A stretch of 64,000 nucleotides of DNA from an uncultured Clostridia bacterium (GCA_948777935.1 CAQDYY010000006.1:62001-126000), one strand, 5' to 3'; counted from the first letter of the stretch, positions 1 to 9,523 are shown. The notes: a model not told the origin generated them from the sequence alone. A program made the numbers and translations.

Positions 1-2
1 CA

Positions 3-515
3 GGCAAACTAGATGAAAAAGATATAATAGAAAAGAAACTAATATTATTAGGAATTAGTAGAAGTTTATTTACACATAGTTTACCACTAATTGTAGCAGA
101 ACAATGTTATATTAAATTATTAAAAGATACAAGAAATCTAATTGTAAACGAAGAAATAGAAAAAAAGAAAAATGCAAATTACGAAATGTTAATCAAATTA
201 ATAGAAGATTACAATGTTCGTTTATTATCTACTAAAATTTATTGGGACAAACCTGCAAAAAGAGAAGAATACAAAAAATTCTGGGAACAGTATAAACAAA
301 TTAGCAAATTAAAAGACACAGACCAAGAAGAATATGTAAAACAAAAAGAAATACTATTTATAAAAAATGATTTAAAAGCAGTTAGTACAAATGCAGTAAA
401 ATATGAAAAGATTATAAAATTCTATAAACAAAAACTAGTAGAAATGGGAGAAATGAAGAACTTAAAAAATTCTTATAAAACCCTACAACAAAGATGCATA
501 AAAAAAGCAGTGTAA
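3..515 (+). CDS. Hypothetical protein, 5' end outside the window
   Basis: The reading frame is open from the left edge of the window to a stop at 513-515, giving about 170 residues of a larger protein. It is lysine- and glutamate-rich with mostly helical, coiled-coil-like composition and no membrane segment. I recognise no family. It ends 21 bases before the ybeY start, so it is probably co-transcribed with the ybeY-dgkA-era-recO operon. Codon use is like the neighbours and no CGG codon is present. Function is unknown. Confidence 0.6.
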   Translation, partial: GKLDEKDIIEKKLILLGISRSLFTHSLPLIVAEQCYIKLLKDTRNLIVNEEIEKKKNANYEMLIKLIEDYNVRLLSTKIYWDKPAKREEYKKFWEQYKQISKLKDTDQEEYVKQKEILFIKNDLKAVSTNAVKYEKIIKFYKQKLVEMGEMKNLKNSYKTLQQRCIKKAV

Positions 516-536
516 ATGTGCTATGGGAGAAGAATT

Positions 537-1010
537 ATGGTACAAATCGAATATTTAGATATTGAAGAACAAAAAGAATATGAAGAACTAATAAAAAAAG
601 TGGTAAAACAATGTTTTATAGAAGAAAAGCTAGAAAATACAAACTTATATATAGCTATCACTTTAACCAATCCAAAAAATATACAAAAATTAAATAGAGA
701 ATACAGAAATATAGACAAAGAAACTGATGTATTATCATTTCCAATGTTCGAAAAAGAAGAAATAAAAAAAATAATCTCACAAAAAGAACATATTGTAGAA
801 GATACTCTAGGAGATATTGTAATTTCTATAAAAAGAGTAGAAGAACAAGCAAATGAATACGGACATAGTTTTGAAAGAGAATTAGCATATATGATAGTTC
901 ATGGTTTTTATCACTTAATGGGATATGACCATATAGAAGAAAAAGATAAATTAGAAATGAGACCAAAGGAAGAGAAAATATTACAAGATTTAAATATAAC
1001 AAGAATATAG
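537..1010 (+). CDS. ybeY: Endoribonuclease YbeY (rRNA maturation factor)
   Basis: YbeY is a zinc-dependent single-strand RNase for 16S rRNA 3'-end maturation and ribosome quality control. The signature is clear: HGFYHLMGYDH holds the three zinc-binding histidines, and the conserved block EYRNIDKETDVLSFP lies upstream. I chose the ATG at 537 because a GGGAG ribosome-binding site lies just before it; an in-frame ATG at 516 lacks one. The protein is 157 aa, normal for the family. It lies directly upstream of the dgkA-like gene and era, the usual Firmicute order. Confidence 0.95.
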   Translation: MVQIEYLDIEEQKEYEELIKKVVKQCFIEEKLENTNLYIAITLTNPKNIQKLNREYRNIDKETDVLSFPMFEKEEIKKIISQKEHIVEDTLGDIVISIKRVEEQANEYGHSFERELAYMIVHGFYHLMGYDHIEEKDKLEMRPKEEKILQDLNITRI

Positions 1011-1023
1011 ATAGGTGGGTAAA

Positions 1024-1815
1024 ATGAAAAAAGAAGAGCAGCATAAAATGAAAAATGGTAATTTTTTAGATGCATGTCAAAACGCACTAAATGGTATTAT
1101 TTATGCTATAACAACACAAAGTAATATAAAAAAACAATTAGTAATAGCAGTTATAGTTATGTTAGTTAGCTTATTTTTTGATTTATCTAAAGCAGAATTT
1201 TTATGCTTAATGTTTACAGTAATACTAATTATTGTTGCAGAAATGGTAAATACAGCAATCGAAACAGTAGTAGATTTATATACAGACCTATACCATCCAA
1301 AAGCAAAAATTGCAAAAGATGTAGCAGCAGGAGCAGTAGTAATTACAGCAATAAATGCCATTATAGTAGCATACTTTCTATTTTTTGAAAAAATCAGTAC
1401 AATAGGATTAAAAATGGTAGATGAAATAGCAAATTCACCAGTGCATTTAGCATTTGTAGCAGTATTGTTAACTGTAATTATAATAGTTAGTATAAAAGCT
1501 ATGGCAACAAAAGAACACAAAGTTATAAAAAAAGGTTTCATGCCAAGTGGTCAAACAGCAGTAGCATTTGCTGCCTTAACAATTGTATGGCTTACAACAA
1601 GAAATGTAGTTATTTTTACATTATCATTAGTACTTGCAATATTAGTTGCAATTAATAGATATCAAGCAAAAACTCATACAAAAACAGAAATTATAATAGG
1701 AGCTTGTATAGGAGTATTAGTAGTTATACTTTTATATGGAATAGCAATATTATATTTGCATATAACATCTATTAGTTCTATTTCAGAAATTTTTAATGGT
1801 TTAACTATAAAGTAA
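1024..1815 (+). CDS. dgkA: Diacylglycerol/undecaprenol kinase fused to a PAP2-like domain
   Basis: Residues about 10-120 form a DgkA-type integral membrane lipid kinase with the motif EMVNTAIETVVDL followed by KIAKDVAAGAV. Residues about 140-263 look like a PAP2 phosphatase: a PSGQTA segment (PSGH in active enzymes), then NRYQAKTHTKTE in place of SR-x5-H-x3-D. Five or more membrane helices are visible. The pair suggests kinase and phosphatase acting on the same lipid, but the PSGH histidine is replaced by glutamine, so the second domain may be inactive. The ATG at 1024 follows a GGTGGG ribosome-binding site; an upstream GTG overlaps that site. Confidence 0.85.
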   Translation: MKKEEQHKMKNGNFLDACQNALNGIIYAITTQSNIKKQLVIAVIVMLVSLFFDLSKAEFLCLMFTVILIIVAEMVNTAIETVVDLYTDLYHPKAKIAKDVAAGAVVITAINAIIVAYFLFFEKISTIGLKMVDEIANSPVHLAFVAVLLTVIIIVSIKAMATKEHKVIKKGFMPSGQTAVAFAALTIVWLTTRNVVIFTLSLVLAILVAINRYQAKTHTKTEIIIGACIGVLVVILLYGIAILYLHITSISSISEIFNGLTIK

Positions 1816-1828
1816 AGGAGAAATTAAA

Positions 1829-2875
1829 GTGAAAAATAAAGGAATTATAGTTTTAGTAGTTATATTAGTAGTTTTAGTAATATTAGCAGGTGTTCTTTTT
1901 GCTATGAAAGTAGTAGGAGGGAATAATAATAATGAAGAACCAACAAATGAAGTAATATCTTTAGGAACAGATACAGCAAAAAAAGAAGAAGAAAAAAAGG
2001 TACAAATATATTCTGGAAATGATAGACCTATAGCAGTTATGATAGATAACCATAAATCAGCTTGGCCACAAGCAGGTTTAAATGATGCATATCTTGTTTA
2101 TGAAATAATTGTAGAAGGTGGAGAATCAAGATTAATGCCAGTATTTAAAGGGGTAAACTTAGAAAAGATAGGACCAGTTAGAAGTTCAAGACATTACTTT
2201 TTAGATTACGCATTAGAAAATGGTGCAATATATGTTCACTATGGATGGAGTCCACAAGCAGAATCAGATATTAAAAAACTAAAAGTAAATAATATAAATG
2301 GAATTTCACAAAGTGCAAAAGATTTTTGGAGAGTAAAAGACAAAAAATCTCCACATAATGCAGTAACAAGCACAAAAAATATCTTACAAATGGCAGGAGA
2401 CAAAGGATATAAAACACAATCTAATGAAAAAAGTGTACTAAATTATCAAGTAGATGAAGTTAATTTAGACGAAGGCAAAACTGCAAGTAGAGTAGTAATA
2501 CCATATTCAACATCAAATGTAGTGAGCTATACATATGATGAAACAAGTAAAAGATATACTAGATATTCAAAAAATACAAAACAAACAGATTGGACAACAA
2601 AGAAAGACATTACTACAAAAAATATTATAATTACATTTGCAGAGAATCATAAATTAAATGATGGGGAAAATAAAGATAGACAAGATTTAAAGAATATAGG
2701 GGATAAAAAAGGATATTACATTACAAATGGTAAAGCAATAGAAATTGTATGTAGTAAATCATCAAGAACAGCAAAAACTGTTTACAAAGATTTACAAGGA
2801 AATGAGATTAAAGTAAATGATGGAAATACATTTATTCAAATATGCCCAATAGATGCTAAAGTAGTAATTGAGTAA
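1829..2875 (+). CDS. DUF3048 (YerB-like) membrane-anchored protein
   Basis: 348 residues with an N-terminal hydrophobic anchor (about residues 5-26), a low-complexity N/E linker, then a DUF3048 domain recognised by RPIAVMIDNHKSAWPQAGL and by GPVRSSRHYFLDYALE with HYGWSPQA. B. subtilis YerB belongs to the family and its biochemical role is unsettled. The protein should face outward. The start is a GTG at 1829 preceded by AAAGGAG. It sits 13 bases after the dgkA-like gene and 19 before era, in the same operon. Confidence 0.85.
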   Translation: MKNKGIIVLVVILVVLVILAGVLFAMKVVGGNNNNEEPTNEVISLGTDTAKKEEEKKVQIYSGNDRPIAVMIDNHKSAWPQAGLNDAYLVYEIIVEGGESRLMPVFKGVNLEKIGPVRSSRHYFLDYALENGAIYVHYGWSPQAESDIKKLKVNNINGISQSAKDFWRVKDKKSPHNAVTSTKNILQMAGDKGYKTQSNEKSVLNYQVDEVNLDEGKTASRVVIPYSTSNVVSYTYDETSKRYTRYSKNTKQTDWTTKKDITTKNIIITFAENHKLNDGENKDRQDLKNIGDKKGYYITNGKAIEIVCSKSSRTAKTVYKDLQGNEIKVNDGNTFIQICPIDAKVVIE

Positions 2876-2894
2876 GTAAAGAAAGAAGAGTGCT

Positions 2895-3794
2895 ATGGAA
2901 GAATTTAAGTCAGGATTTGTGTTGATGCTAGGAAGAACCAATGTTGGAAAATCAACATTAATGAACTCATTGGTAGGTGAGAAAGTAGCAATAATGACAA
3001 ATAAGCCACAAACTACAAGAACAGCTATACGTGCAATTGTAAATAGAGAAAATTCTCAAATTATATTTATAGATACACCGGGAATTCACAAACCAAAAAC
3101 AAAATTAGGAAATACAATGGTAGAAACAGCATTTGGAAGTGTAGGAGATGTTGATGTAGTATTGTTCTTAATCGAAGCAACAAGTGAGGAAATAGGTAGA
3201 GGAGATAGAATTATCTTAGAAAAAATAAAAGAAGCTAAAAAGAAAACAATATTAATAATAAATAAAATAGATTTAGTAAAAAGAGATACACTACTTAATT
3301 TAATTGAAATATATCGTAAAGAATATGACTTTAGTGCAGTAATTCCAATTTCAGCATTAAAGCAAGATAAAGTAAATACAGTATTAGATGAAATAGAAAA
3401 ATTATTAAAACCAGGTCCTAAGTATTATGATGTAGATGAATATACAGACCAAACAATGAGGCAACTTGCAGAAGAAGTGATTCGTGAAAAAGCTTTAAAA
3501 CTATTAGATGATGAAGTGCCACATGGGTTATATGTAGAAATAGAAAAAATGAAATTAAGATGCACAAAAGATAAAGAAGAAATATATGATATAGAAGCAA
3601 ATATATATTGCCTAAGAAATTCACACAAAGGAATTATTATAGGAAAAAATGGTATCATGCTTAAGAAAATTGGAACATATGCAAGGCAAGATCTAGAAAA
3701 AATGTTAGATACAAAAGTAAACTTAAAAACTTGGGTAAAAGTAAATGAAGACTGGCAAGATAAAGATTCTATTGTAAAGAATTTTAAAATGTAG
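2895..3794 (+). CDS. era: GTPase Era
   Basis: Era binds 16S rRNA near its 3' end and is needed for 30S assembly. The G1 loop reads GRTNVGKS (more often GRPNVGKS), G3 is DTPGIHKP, and G4 is NKID. Residues about 200-299 form the KH RNA-binding domain, with the GIIIGKNGIMLKKIG loop. Its 299-aa length is normal. Its companion ybeY lies three genes upstream and recO follows, matching the conserved Firmicute cluster. Confidence 0.96.
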   Translation: MEEFKSGFVLMLGRTNVGKSTLMNSLVGEKVAIMTNKPQTTRTAIRAIVNRENSQIIFIDTPGIHKPKTKLGNTMVETAFGSVGDVDVVLFLIEATSEEIGRGDRIILEKIKEAKKKTILIINKIDLVKRDTLLNLIEIYRKEYDFSAVIPISALKQDKVNTVLDEIEKLLKPGPKYYDVDEYTDQTMRQLAEEVIREKALKLLDDEVPHGLYVEIEKMKLRCTKDKEEIYDIEANIYCLRNSHKGIIIGKNGIMLKKIGTYARQDLEKMLDTKVNLKTWVKVNEDWQDKDSIVKNFKM

Positions 3795-3847
3795 GGGCAT
3801 GTCGTTTAAAGGGAATACATCGTAGGACACACACCACTAAAGCCCTT
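3791..3847 (+). repeat. Dispersed intergenic repeat, copy A (GTAGGGGC family)
   Basis: A roughly 55-base sequence that starts GTAGGGGCAT, contains GGGAATACATCGTAGGAC, and ends with a CCC complementary to the first GGG. Two closer copies flank acpS at 12437 and 12904. This copy overlaps the era stop codon and is more divergent. The ends can pair, so it may fold as a hairpin in mRNA. Confidence 0.75.
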
Positions 3848-3902
3848 TCATGTATAAAATTTCTAAAAAAACAAAAGATAATATATAAAGGAGATGATAG
3901 AT

Positions 3903-4067
3903 GTGATCAAACAAATCGCATGGAACACTTTTAAAAATACAGGTGACATCAATACATTCCTAGAATTAGTCGAAGTAAAAAACATAGAAAAAAATATAAA
4001 TTGTATCAATGGTGAAGAAAGTAATGGGGACATTCAAAACAAATGGGATAGTAATACTAGAAAGTAA
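3903..4067 (+). CDS. YqzL-like small protein
   Basis: A 54-aa protein between era and recO, the position held by yqzL in Bacillus. Its N-terminus, IKQIAWNTFKNTGDINTFLE, has the family look of a short aromatic-rich helix followed by TGDI. The GTG at 3903 is preferred, nine bases after AAAGGAG; an in-frame ATG at 3894 abuts that site. The tail beyond residue 27 overlaps the recO start in another frame. Function is unknown for the family. Confidence 0.65.
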   Translation: MIKQIAWNTFKNTGDINTFLELVEVKNIEKNINCINGEESNGDIQNKWDSNTRK

Positions 4068-4752
4068 TATGGGAGATTATGATAAGATGTTAACAATGTT
4101 AACACCTGGTCTTGGGAAAATTGCATGTGCTGCCAAAGGAGCAAGAAGGACTAAAAGTGCTTTGCTCTCTGGCAGTCAATTTTTATGCTTTGGAGAATAT
4201 ATGCTATACCAAGGAGCAAGTACATATCATGTTAATTCGTGTGAAACTATTGAAATGTTTTATAATTTAAGAACAGATTTAGATAAGTTAAAATATGCAA
4301 GTCATATTACTAAGATTGTTTATGATGTTACTAATGAAAATGAAAACAGTTACAAAATATTGCAATTGTTTCTAAATACTTTATATACATTATCAGAAAC
4401 AGACAAAAATATGGACTTTGTATTAGCCATATTTAAAATGAGATTAATGTGTATACTAGGGTTTACACCACATATTTCAGATTGCAAAGAGTGCCATACA
4501 AAAGAGGACTTATTGTATTTTAGTTTTAAAGATAGTGGGTTTAAATGTGGTATTTGTGCAAAATTTGATAAAGGTGTTATGCAAATATCAGGTGCTACAA
4601 AAGATGCTATACAGTATATAGCATTGGCTCCAGCTAAAAAATTATTTTCTTTTAACATTAGTGAAACATGTATAAAAGAATTAGAATTAGTTTCTAAAAT
4701 TTACTTAAACCAAAAACTAGAAAAAGATTATAAACTAGAAGAGTTATTTTAA
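4024..4752 (+). CDS. recO: DNA repair protein RecO
   Basis: RecO anneals single strands and loads RecA with RecF and RecR. The N-terminal OB fold reads GTFKTNGIVILESNMGDYDKM, followed by GLGKIACAAKGARR. Two cysteine pairs near residues 153-185 (CKEC and CGIC) form the zinc knuckle. The ATG at 4024 fits the usual start; an in-frame ATG at 4009 would add five residues without a better ribosome-binding site. The gene overlaps the yqzL-like gene, implying coupled translation. Length is 242 aa. Confidence 0.93.
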   Translation: MGTFKTNGIVILESNMGDYDKMLTMLTPGLGKIACAAKGARRTKSALLSGSQFLCFGEYMLYQGASTYHVNSCETIEMFYNLRTDLDKLKYASHITKIVYDVTNENENSYKILQLFLNTLYTLSETDKNMDFVLAIFKMRLMCILGFTPHISDCKECHTKEDLLYFSFKDSGFKCGICAKFDKGVMQISGATKDAIQYIALAPAKKLFSFNISETCIKELELVSKIYLNQKLEKDYKLEELF

Positions 4753-4781
4753 TTACTTTAGAGTTAATATTCTAATAAAAT

Positions 4782-5003
4782 AAGAACCCCCAGTCTGCTT
4801 ACGCAGACAGCCCCCTTAGATAAAGGGGCCTTTACTCTACTATTTTAGACTAGAATAGTTTATTTTGAGGTGTAGAGAAAAGCCTCCTTTACTTAAGGGA
4901 GGTGGCAAGGCGAAGCCTTGACGGAGGGTTCTTTCTAAATGCTTTTTTAAGAACCCCCAGTCACCTATCGGTGACAGCTCCCTTATTAAAGGGGCTCTAG
5001 AGT
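4782..5003 (+). repeat. Cluster of three short dispersed repeats
   Basis: The recO-hpf gap holds three related units. Units at 4782-4840 and 4949-5003 run AAGAACCCCCAGTC, a short hairpin, ACAG(C)CCC and AAAGGGG. The unit at 4872-4935 is of the opposite type, with AAGGGAGGTGGCAAGG and CTTGACGGAGGGTTCTT. An inverted single copy sits at 11125-11166. Each unit can fold on its own. Such repeats are common between genes in gut clostridia. No coding sequence is visible in the gap. Confidence 0.75.
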
Positions 5004-5161
5004 AGGTTCATAGAAGATTTGTGTTTGTAGAGATATTTAGAACTATTATCTAGTAAATATATTAACCAAATATTAATTTCATAATTGCAAAAAAAATAAA
5101 TATAGTATATAATCAAACTGTAAACGAAAGAACAAACAAAATAAAGAAAGGAAGTATTGTT

Positions 5162-5692
5162 ATGAATATTAAAATAACAGGAAAAGATTTAAAAGCTACA
5201 GATGCAATTAAAGATTATGTAGAAAAAAAAGTAGAAAGATTAGTAAAATATTTTGGAGAAGACTTTGATGTTACAGCAACAATCAAATGCGAAAAAAATG
5301 AACAAATAGCAGAAATATTAGTATCAGTACAAACAGATACATATAAAGCAGTAACAGCTCACAAAGACTTATATGCTGCAATTGATAAAGATATTGATAT
5401 TTTAGAAGGACAAATTAGAAAAACAAAAACTAAAAGAGATAAAATGAATAAAGACGATTCTATTAAACAAAAAGAACTTCTTAATTTAGGAAACACAAAA
5501 GAAATAGAAAACGAAGTTATAAAAACACTATATTATGAAGCAAAACCAATGTCTATAGAAGATGCAATTTTGAAATTACAAGAAAAACCACAAGATATTT
5601 TCTATACATTCATAAATATAGATACAAACAAAGTAAACGTAATATTTAAATTAAAAAACTCAAAAAACTATGGAATAGTAGAACCAGAATAG
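5162..5692 (+). CDS. hpf: Ribosome hibernation-promoting factor, long form
   Basis: Residues 1-100 form the S30AE/HPF domain (MNIKITGKDLKATDAIKDYV) that binds in the 30S decoding region. Residues about 118-176 form the C-terminal dimerisation domain (KPMSIEDAILKLQ), which joins two ribosomes into a 100S particle. At 176 aa it is the long form usual in Firmicutes. A strong site, AAGGAAG, precedes the ATG. It is monocistronic behind the repeat cluster and is normally induced in stationary phase. Confidence 0.93.
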   Translation: MNIKITGKDLKATDAIKDYVEKKVERLVKYFGEDFDVTATIKCEKNEQIAEILVSVQTDTYKAVTAHKDLYAAIDKDIDILEGQIRKTKTKRDKMNKDDSIKQKELLNLGNTKEIENEVIKTLYYEAKPMSIEDAILKLQEKPQDIFYTFINIDTNKVNVIFKLKNSKNYGIVEPE

Positions 5693-5730
5693 GAAAAATG
5701 TAGAAAATTATACAAAAATTGGAAACAGAC

Positions 5731-5759
5731 TTGACGTTATGTAGAATTTAGCGTATAAT
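5731..5759 (+). promoter_or_regulatory. Sigma-A type promoter for the Spo0A-like gene
   Basis: TTGACG at 5731-5736 and TATAAT at 5754-5759 are separated by 17 bases. The ATG follows 53 bases later. This is one of the best promoter matches in the window. Confidence 0.8.
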
Positions 5760-5811
5760 TAAAGTATTCAGGATAAACTGAAAAAATAATGTAAAGAGAG
5801 GAAAAGACAAA

Positions 5812-6318
5812 ATGGAACAGAAAGAATGGGAATTAATGCGGCAAATGATGGTAAAGCAAAATCAGTTGTTGGAGCTGTTGGTGAATCTAATTTTAGCGAA
5901 TTCATCTAATACATCAGCGGAAATGTCAACGGCACCAACACCAACGCTAGCATTAGATCCGATAAATACAAAAGATCTGGATATTGTTGTAACAGACTTC
6001 ATCCATGAGATTGGTGTGCCTGCACATATCAAAGGGTATGGATATCTGCGTGATGCAATTATTATGGTAGTAGAAGACCCAGAAATGATTAACTCTATTA
6101 CAAAAATTCTCTATCCGGCCATAGCAAAGAAATACCAAACCATACCGTCGCGTGTGGAACGTGCCATCCGGCATGCGATTGAGGTTGCATGGTCTCGGGG
6201 GAAGATAGAAACGTTGCACGGTATATTCGGCGATACAATCAATCTTGGCAAAGGAAAACCTACAAACTCTGAGTTCATAGCATTGATTGCAGACAACATT
6301 CGTATGGGCAGAAAATAG
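5812..6318 (+). CDS. Spo0A C-terminal effector-domain protein without receiver
   Basis: Residues about 55-168 match the DNA-binding domain of Spo0[21 protein letters not shown], then [18 protein letters not shown] and [17 protein letters not shown]. The N-terminal 50 residues are a short helix and linker, not a phospho-receiver domain, so activity would not depend on aspartate phosphorylation. The gene is richer in G+C than its surroundings, has its own promoter and terminator, and uses CGG three times as plain arginine (5839, 6168, 6195). Two of these are at conserved Spo0A arginines. That contrasts with host-style genes here and suggests transfer. Confidence 0.85.
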   Translation: MEQKEWELMRQMMVKQNQLLELLVNLILANSSNTSAEMSTAPTPTLALDPINTKDLDIVVTDFIHEIGVPAHIKGYGYLRDAIIMVVEDPEMINSITKILYPAIAKKYQTIPSRVERAIRHAIEVAWSRGKIETLHGIFGDTINLGKGKPTNSEFIALIADNIRMGRK

Positions 6319-6343
6319 TAAGCGCGTGTCAGTTCTCAAGAAG

Positions 6344-6415
6344 AGGCGGGATTTGTTTCCCGCCTTTTTTGCGTTATCAACTAAAAAAAGGCAGGAATTC
6401 ATTTCCTGCCTTTTT
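6344..6415 (+). terminator. Two tandem intrinsic terminators
   Basis: The first hairpin has arms AGGCGGGA and TCCCGCCT followed by a T run (6344-6370). The second has arms GGCAGGAA and TTCCTGCC followed by T5 (6390-6415). Both follow the Spo0A-like gene. Confidence 0.88.
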
Positions 6416-6479
6416 ATGTATTACTACGTAAAAAAACAAAAAATAAATTCCTACCAAGGTTTAAAAACTAGTATAAAAA

Positions 6480-6638
6480 CTATCTACCAATCATGTTGTT
6501 TTCAGCTTGTTGAATCATTTTTCTTACCATGTTACCACCTATTTTTCCAGCGTCTTTAGCTGAAATGTTACCATTGTAACCATCTTTTAAAGTAACACCT
6601 ACTTCACTAGCAGTCAAAAATATATTTGAAGCAATCGC
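6480..6638 (-). pseudogene. Remnant of an alpha/beta small acid-soluble spore protein
   Basis: Read on the minus strand, the frame gives TASEVGVTLKDGYNGN, then AGKIGGNMVRKMIQQAE. This is the typical second half of a clostridial alpha/beta SASP, which coats spore DNA. Upstream of about ten residues there are in-frame stops and no start codon or ribosome-binding site, so the N-terminal half is lost. It shows that the lineage has, or recently had, spores. Confidence 0.7.
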
Positions 6639-6746
6639 CTAATTTTATAAATACATAACTATACAAAAGACTATACACAAAAACATACAGAAAACTATAC
6701 AGAAAATTACTAAAGCAGTTTAACCTACAACAACATTTATTATAGA

Positions 6747-6793
6747 ACTTCAAAAAATAAACATACTTTAAAAAGTGTGTTTATTTTTTTTTG
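6747..6793 (+). terminator. Hairpin with T run in the SASP-remnant/spoIIE gap
   Basis: AATAAACA and TGTTTATT arms are followed by eight Ts. The rest of the gap from 6640 to 6983 holds only A-rich direct repeats of an ACTATACA type and the spoIIE leader; no gene is visible. Confidence 0.6.
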
Positions 6794-6983
6794 GTTACCC
6801 ATTGAAAAAAGTGCCAAAATGTTATAAAATAATGGTGCAAACAAAAGAGAAAAGTCATATCTTAAAAAACAGTATCACAAAAAGTCGAAAACTTTTTTAA
6901 ATAAAGTACTAAATATGACAAACTATTCAAAAGATTAAGATTAAAATAGATACTGATATTTAAAAAAGTAAGAGGTGATAAAA

Positions 6984-9481
6984 ATGTTTCAAAATATACA
7001 GGGACAAGATATACCAGAAGAAGAATATGAAGAAACAAATTATAAAGAAAATAAAATACGAAAATTTTTAAAAGTAGCATTTACGCCACGGAAGAATATT
7101 AATATATATAGCGTGTTTTATGCTATCTAGCATAGAATGTATAGGAGGGGTAGCACCATTTGCATTAGCGATATTTGCAGCTTGCATTTCAAACCGAATT
7201 CCCACATTAATTGTTTATATAATATCACTTATAGGAACTTTAGTAGGTTTAGGAGGAAACTATGCTCTTACCTATTTACTAACTTCACTTGTATTTATAG
7301 TAATGACACTTATTATAAAACCCAAAGAAGGTGAAGATTTTGAAAATGAAAAGCTAAAACTAGGAAAATATGTATTTCTATCTTGCTTTTTAGTACAAGC
7401 AAGCAAAATGTTCTTTGGAGGCTTCTTAGTATATGACTTACTTATGAGTGTAACTATGGGAATAGCTTCATACATATTTTATAAAATATTTGCAAATTCA
7501 ATAATTGTAATAGAACAATGTGGAAAAAAGAAAGTATTTGCAATAGAAGAAGTAATAGGAGCAAGTATTTTACTTGCAGTTTGTGCATCAAGCTTTAGAG
7601 GTTTTAGTATATTTAGCTTTGAAATAAGAACAATACTAAGCATATTAGTAGTATTAGTATTAGGTTGGAAAAACGGAGTTTTAGTAGGAGCAACAACAGG
7701 AGTTACAATAGGAACCATATTAGGCTTAATAGGACAAGATGAGCCAATTATTATAGCATCATATGCACTATCTGGAATGATAGCAGGTATATTTTCAAGG
7801 TTTGGAAAATTTGGCGTTATTGTTGGTTTTATACTAGGAAATGCAATACTAACATATGTAACAAATGGAAACGCAGGCGCTATTATATACTTTAAAGAAA
7901 TACTAATAGCATCACTAGGATTATTACTTGTACCAACAAGTATTGAAATTGATATTGAAGAACTATTTGGAAAATCAAAGTTATTACAACCTGGTTCAGT
8001 AGGTAGAATAGAAGAAAATAGAGAAGCAATTTACAAACTAAACAATGTATCTGAAACAATAGCAGATATTGCAGACACATATAAAGAAGCAGCTGCAACA
8101 ATTATAGAAGATGAAGACATTAGAGAAAAAGAAAACAGAAAAATATTTGTAGATGAATTGCTAAATAATACAGAAGGCTTAGAAAATAACATTTTATATG
8201 AGGATATTATAAATTTAGAAAATTCAAATATAACAGAAGATATATTTAAAGTTCTACAAGAAAATCAAAAAATTACTAGAAAAGAATTAATAGATATATT
8301 TGCAGACCACAATAACTATATTATAGGTTTTGATAATGTACAAATAAGTTTAGAAATAGAACAAGATATTGGAAAAGTAGTAAATATAATTAATGAAGCA
8401 TATAGAATTAGCAAAGCAAACTTTATATTTAAAGCTAAAATAGATGAAAATAAAAAAAATATGGTAAATCAATTAGATGGTGTATCAAGAGTAATATCTT
8501 CTCTTGCAAGTGATTTAGAAGAAAATGAAAACCATAAAAATGAATTTGTTGTTGAAAAAGAAGAAATTTTTAAAATTGCAAAAGAAAGAAAAGTTGATAT
8601 AAAAGATTTAAAAATAAGAAGAGAAAAAACTGGTAGATATATTATAAATGTATATGTAGATACATGTTGTGAAGAAAACGAAAAAAGAGGATGTACAATA
8701 GAAATAGTTGAGAAAATTTTATCAAAAGTATTAAATGATAAAATAGTAATTCAAAAAAGCAATTGTGGGCAAAAAAAGGAGACAAACTTATGTATTAATA
8801 CATACACATCACAAGATAAATACTTATTACAGCTTGGTTTTTCAAGAAAAACCAAAGAAGGATCACCAATTTCTGGAGACACAAGTACAAGTTTAAAATT
8901 AGAAGACGGCAAATATTTACTTGCAATAAGTGATGGTATGGGAACAGGCCCAAAAGCAAGACAAAGTAGTAAAATTGCAATAAAAATGCTAGAAAGATTA
9001 CTAAGTAGTGGGTTTGATAAAGATACATCAATTGAACTAATAAACTCAACAATATCATCAGCATCATCACGGAGATGAAGAAACATATGCAACATTAGAT
9101 ATAGCGATATTAGACTTATATGCAGGGACTATAGAATTTATAAAAAATGGAGCATGTCCAACATATATAAAACAAAACAGAAAAGTACAAATAATAAAAG
9201 CATTATCATTACCAGCAGGAATATTAGATAATATAAGCCTTGTAGTATATGATAAAGACATAGAAGGAAACGATATTTTAGTAATGTGTTCAGATGGAAT
9301 AATGGAATCAAACTTAGAATATCAAAATAAAGAATTATGGGTAAGAGATATATTAGAAAGTATTGAAACAGATAATGTTCAAAAAATAGCAGATATAATA
9401 ACAAAAGAAGCAATAGACAATTGCTATGGACAAGTAAAAGATGATATGACGATTATTGTTGCAAAAATGATAAAGAGATAA
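6984..9481 (+). CDS. spoIIE: Stage II sporulation protein E (two CGG +1 frameshifts)
   Basis: SpoIIE is the forespore PP2C-type phosphatase that dephosphorylates SpoIIAA and so activates sigma-F. After correction it is 831 aa, the family's usual size. It has a short cytoplasmic start, about ten membrane helices (residues 40-280), a regulatory linker, and a PP2C domain with SDGMGTGPKARQSS and MCSDGIMES. The ATG at 6984 follows AGAGGTGATAAAA. The frame breaks at 7089 (before GRILIYIACF) and at 9070 (before GDEETYATLDIA). Both breaks are zero-frame CGG, and dropping the C restores glycine and the domain. Without recoding only a 48-residue peptide would be made. A hairpin terminator follows. Confidence 0.93.
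7089..7092 (+). other. CGGA +1 frameshift site 1 (spoIIE)
   Basis: CCA-CGG-AAG in frame. Skipping C7089 gives Pro-Gly-Arg-Ile and opens the frame across the whole membrane domain. The zero frame stops at a TAG 39 bases on. Confidence 0.88.
9070..9073 (+). other. CGGA +1 frameshift site 2 (spoIIE)
   Basis: TCA-CGG-AGA-TGA in frame. Skipping C9070 gives SSGDEETYATLDIA, the expected PP2C strand. The zero frame stops after two codons. Confidence 0.92.
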
Positions 9482-9487
9482 TTACGA

Positions 9488-9523
9488 AGGATTTTAGGGA
9501 TAGCCCTAAAATCCTCTTTACAT
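9488..9523 (+). terminator. Intrinsic terminator of spoIIE
   Basis: Perfect arms AGGATTTTAGGG and CCCTAAAATCCT flank a four-base loop, followed by a T-rich tail. Confidence 0.88.

Noticed and set aside
4009..4023. recO start at 4009
   Set aside because: It adds five residues (MVKKV) not typical of RecO and lacks a better ribosome-binding site than the ATG at 4024.
6287..6559. ORF over the tandem terminators at 6287-6559
   Set aside because: It runs through two hairpin terminators and the SASP remnant and has no ribosome-binding site.
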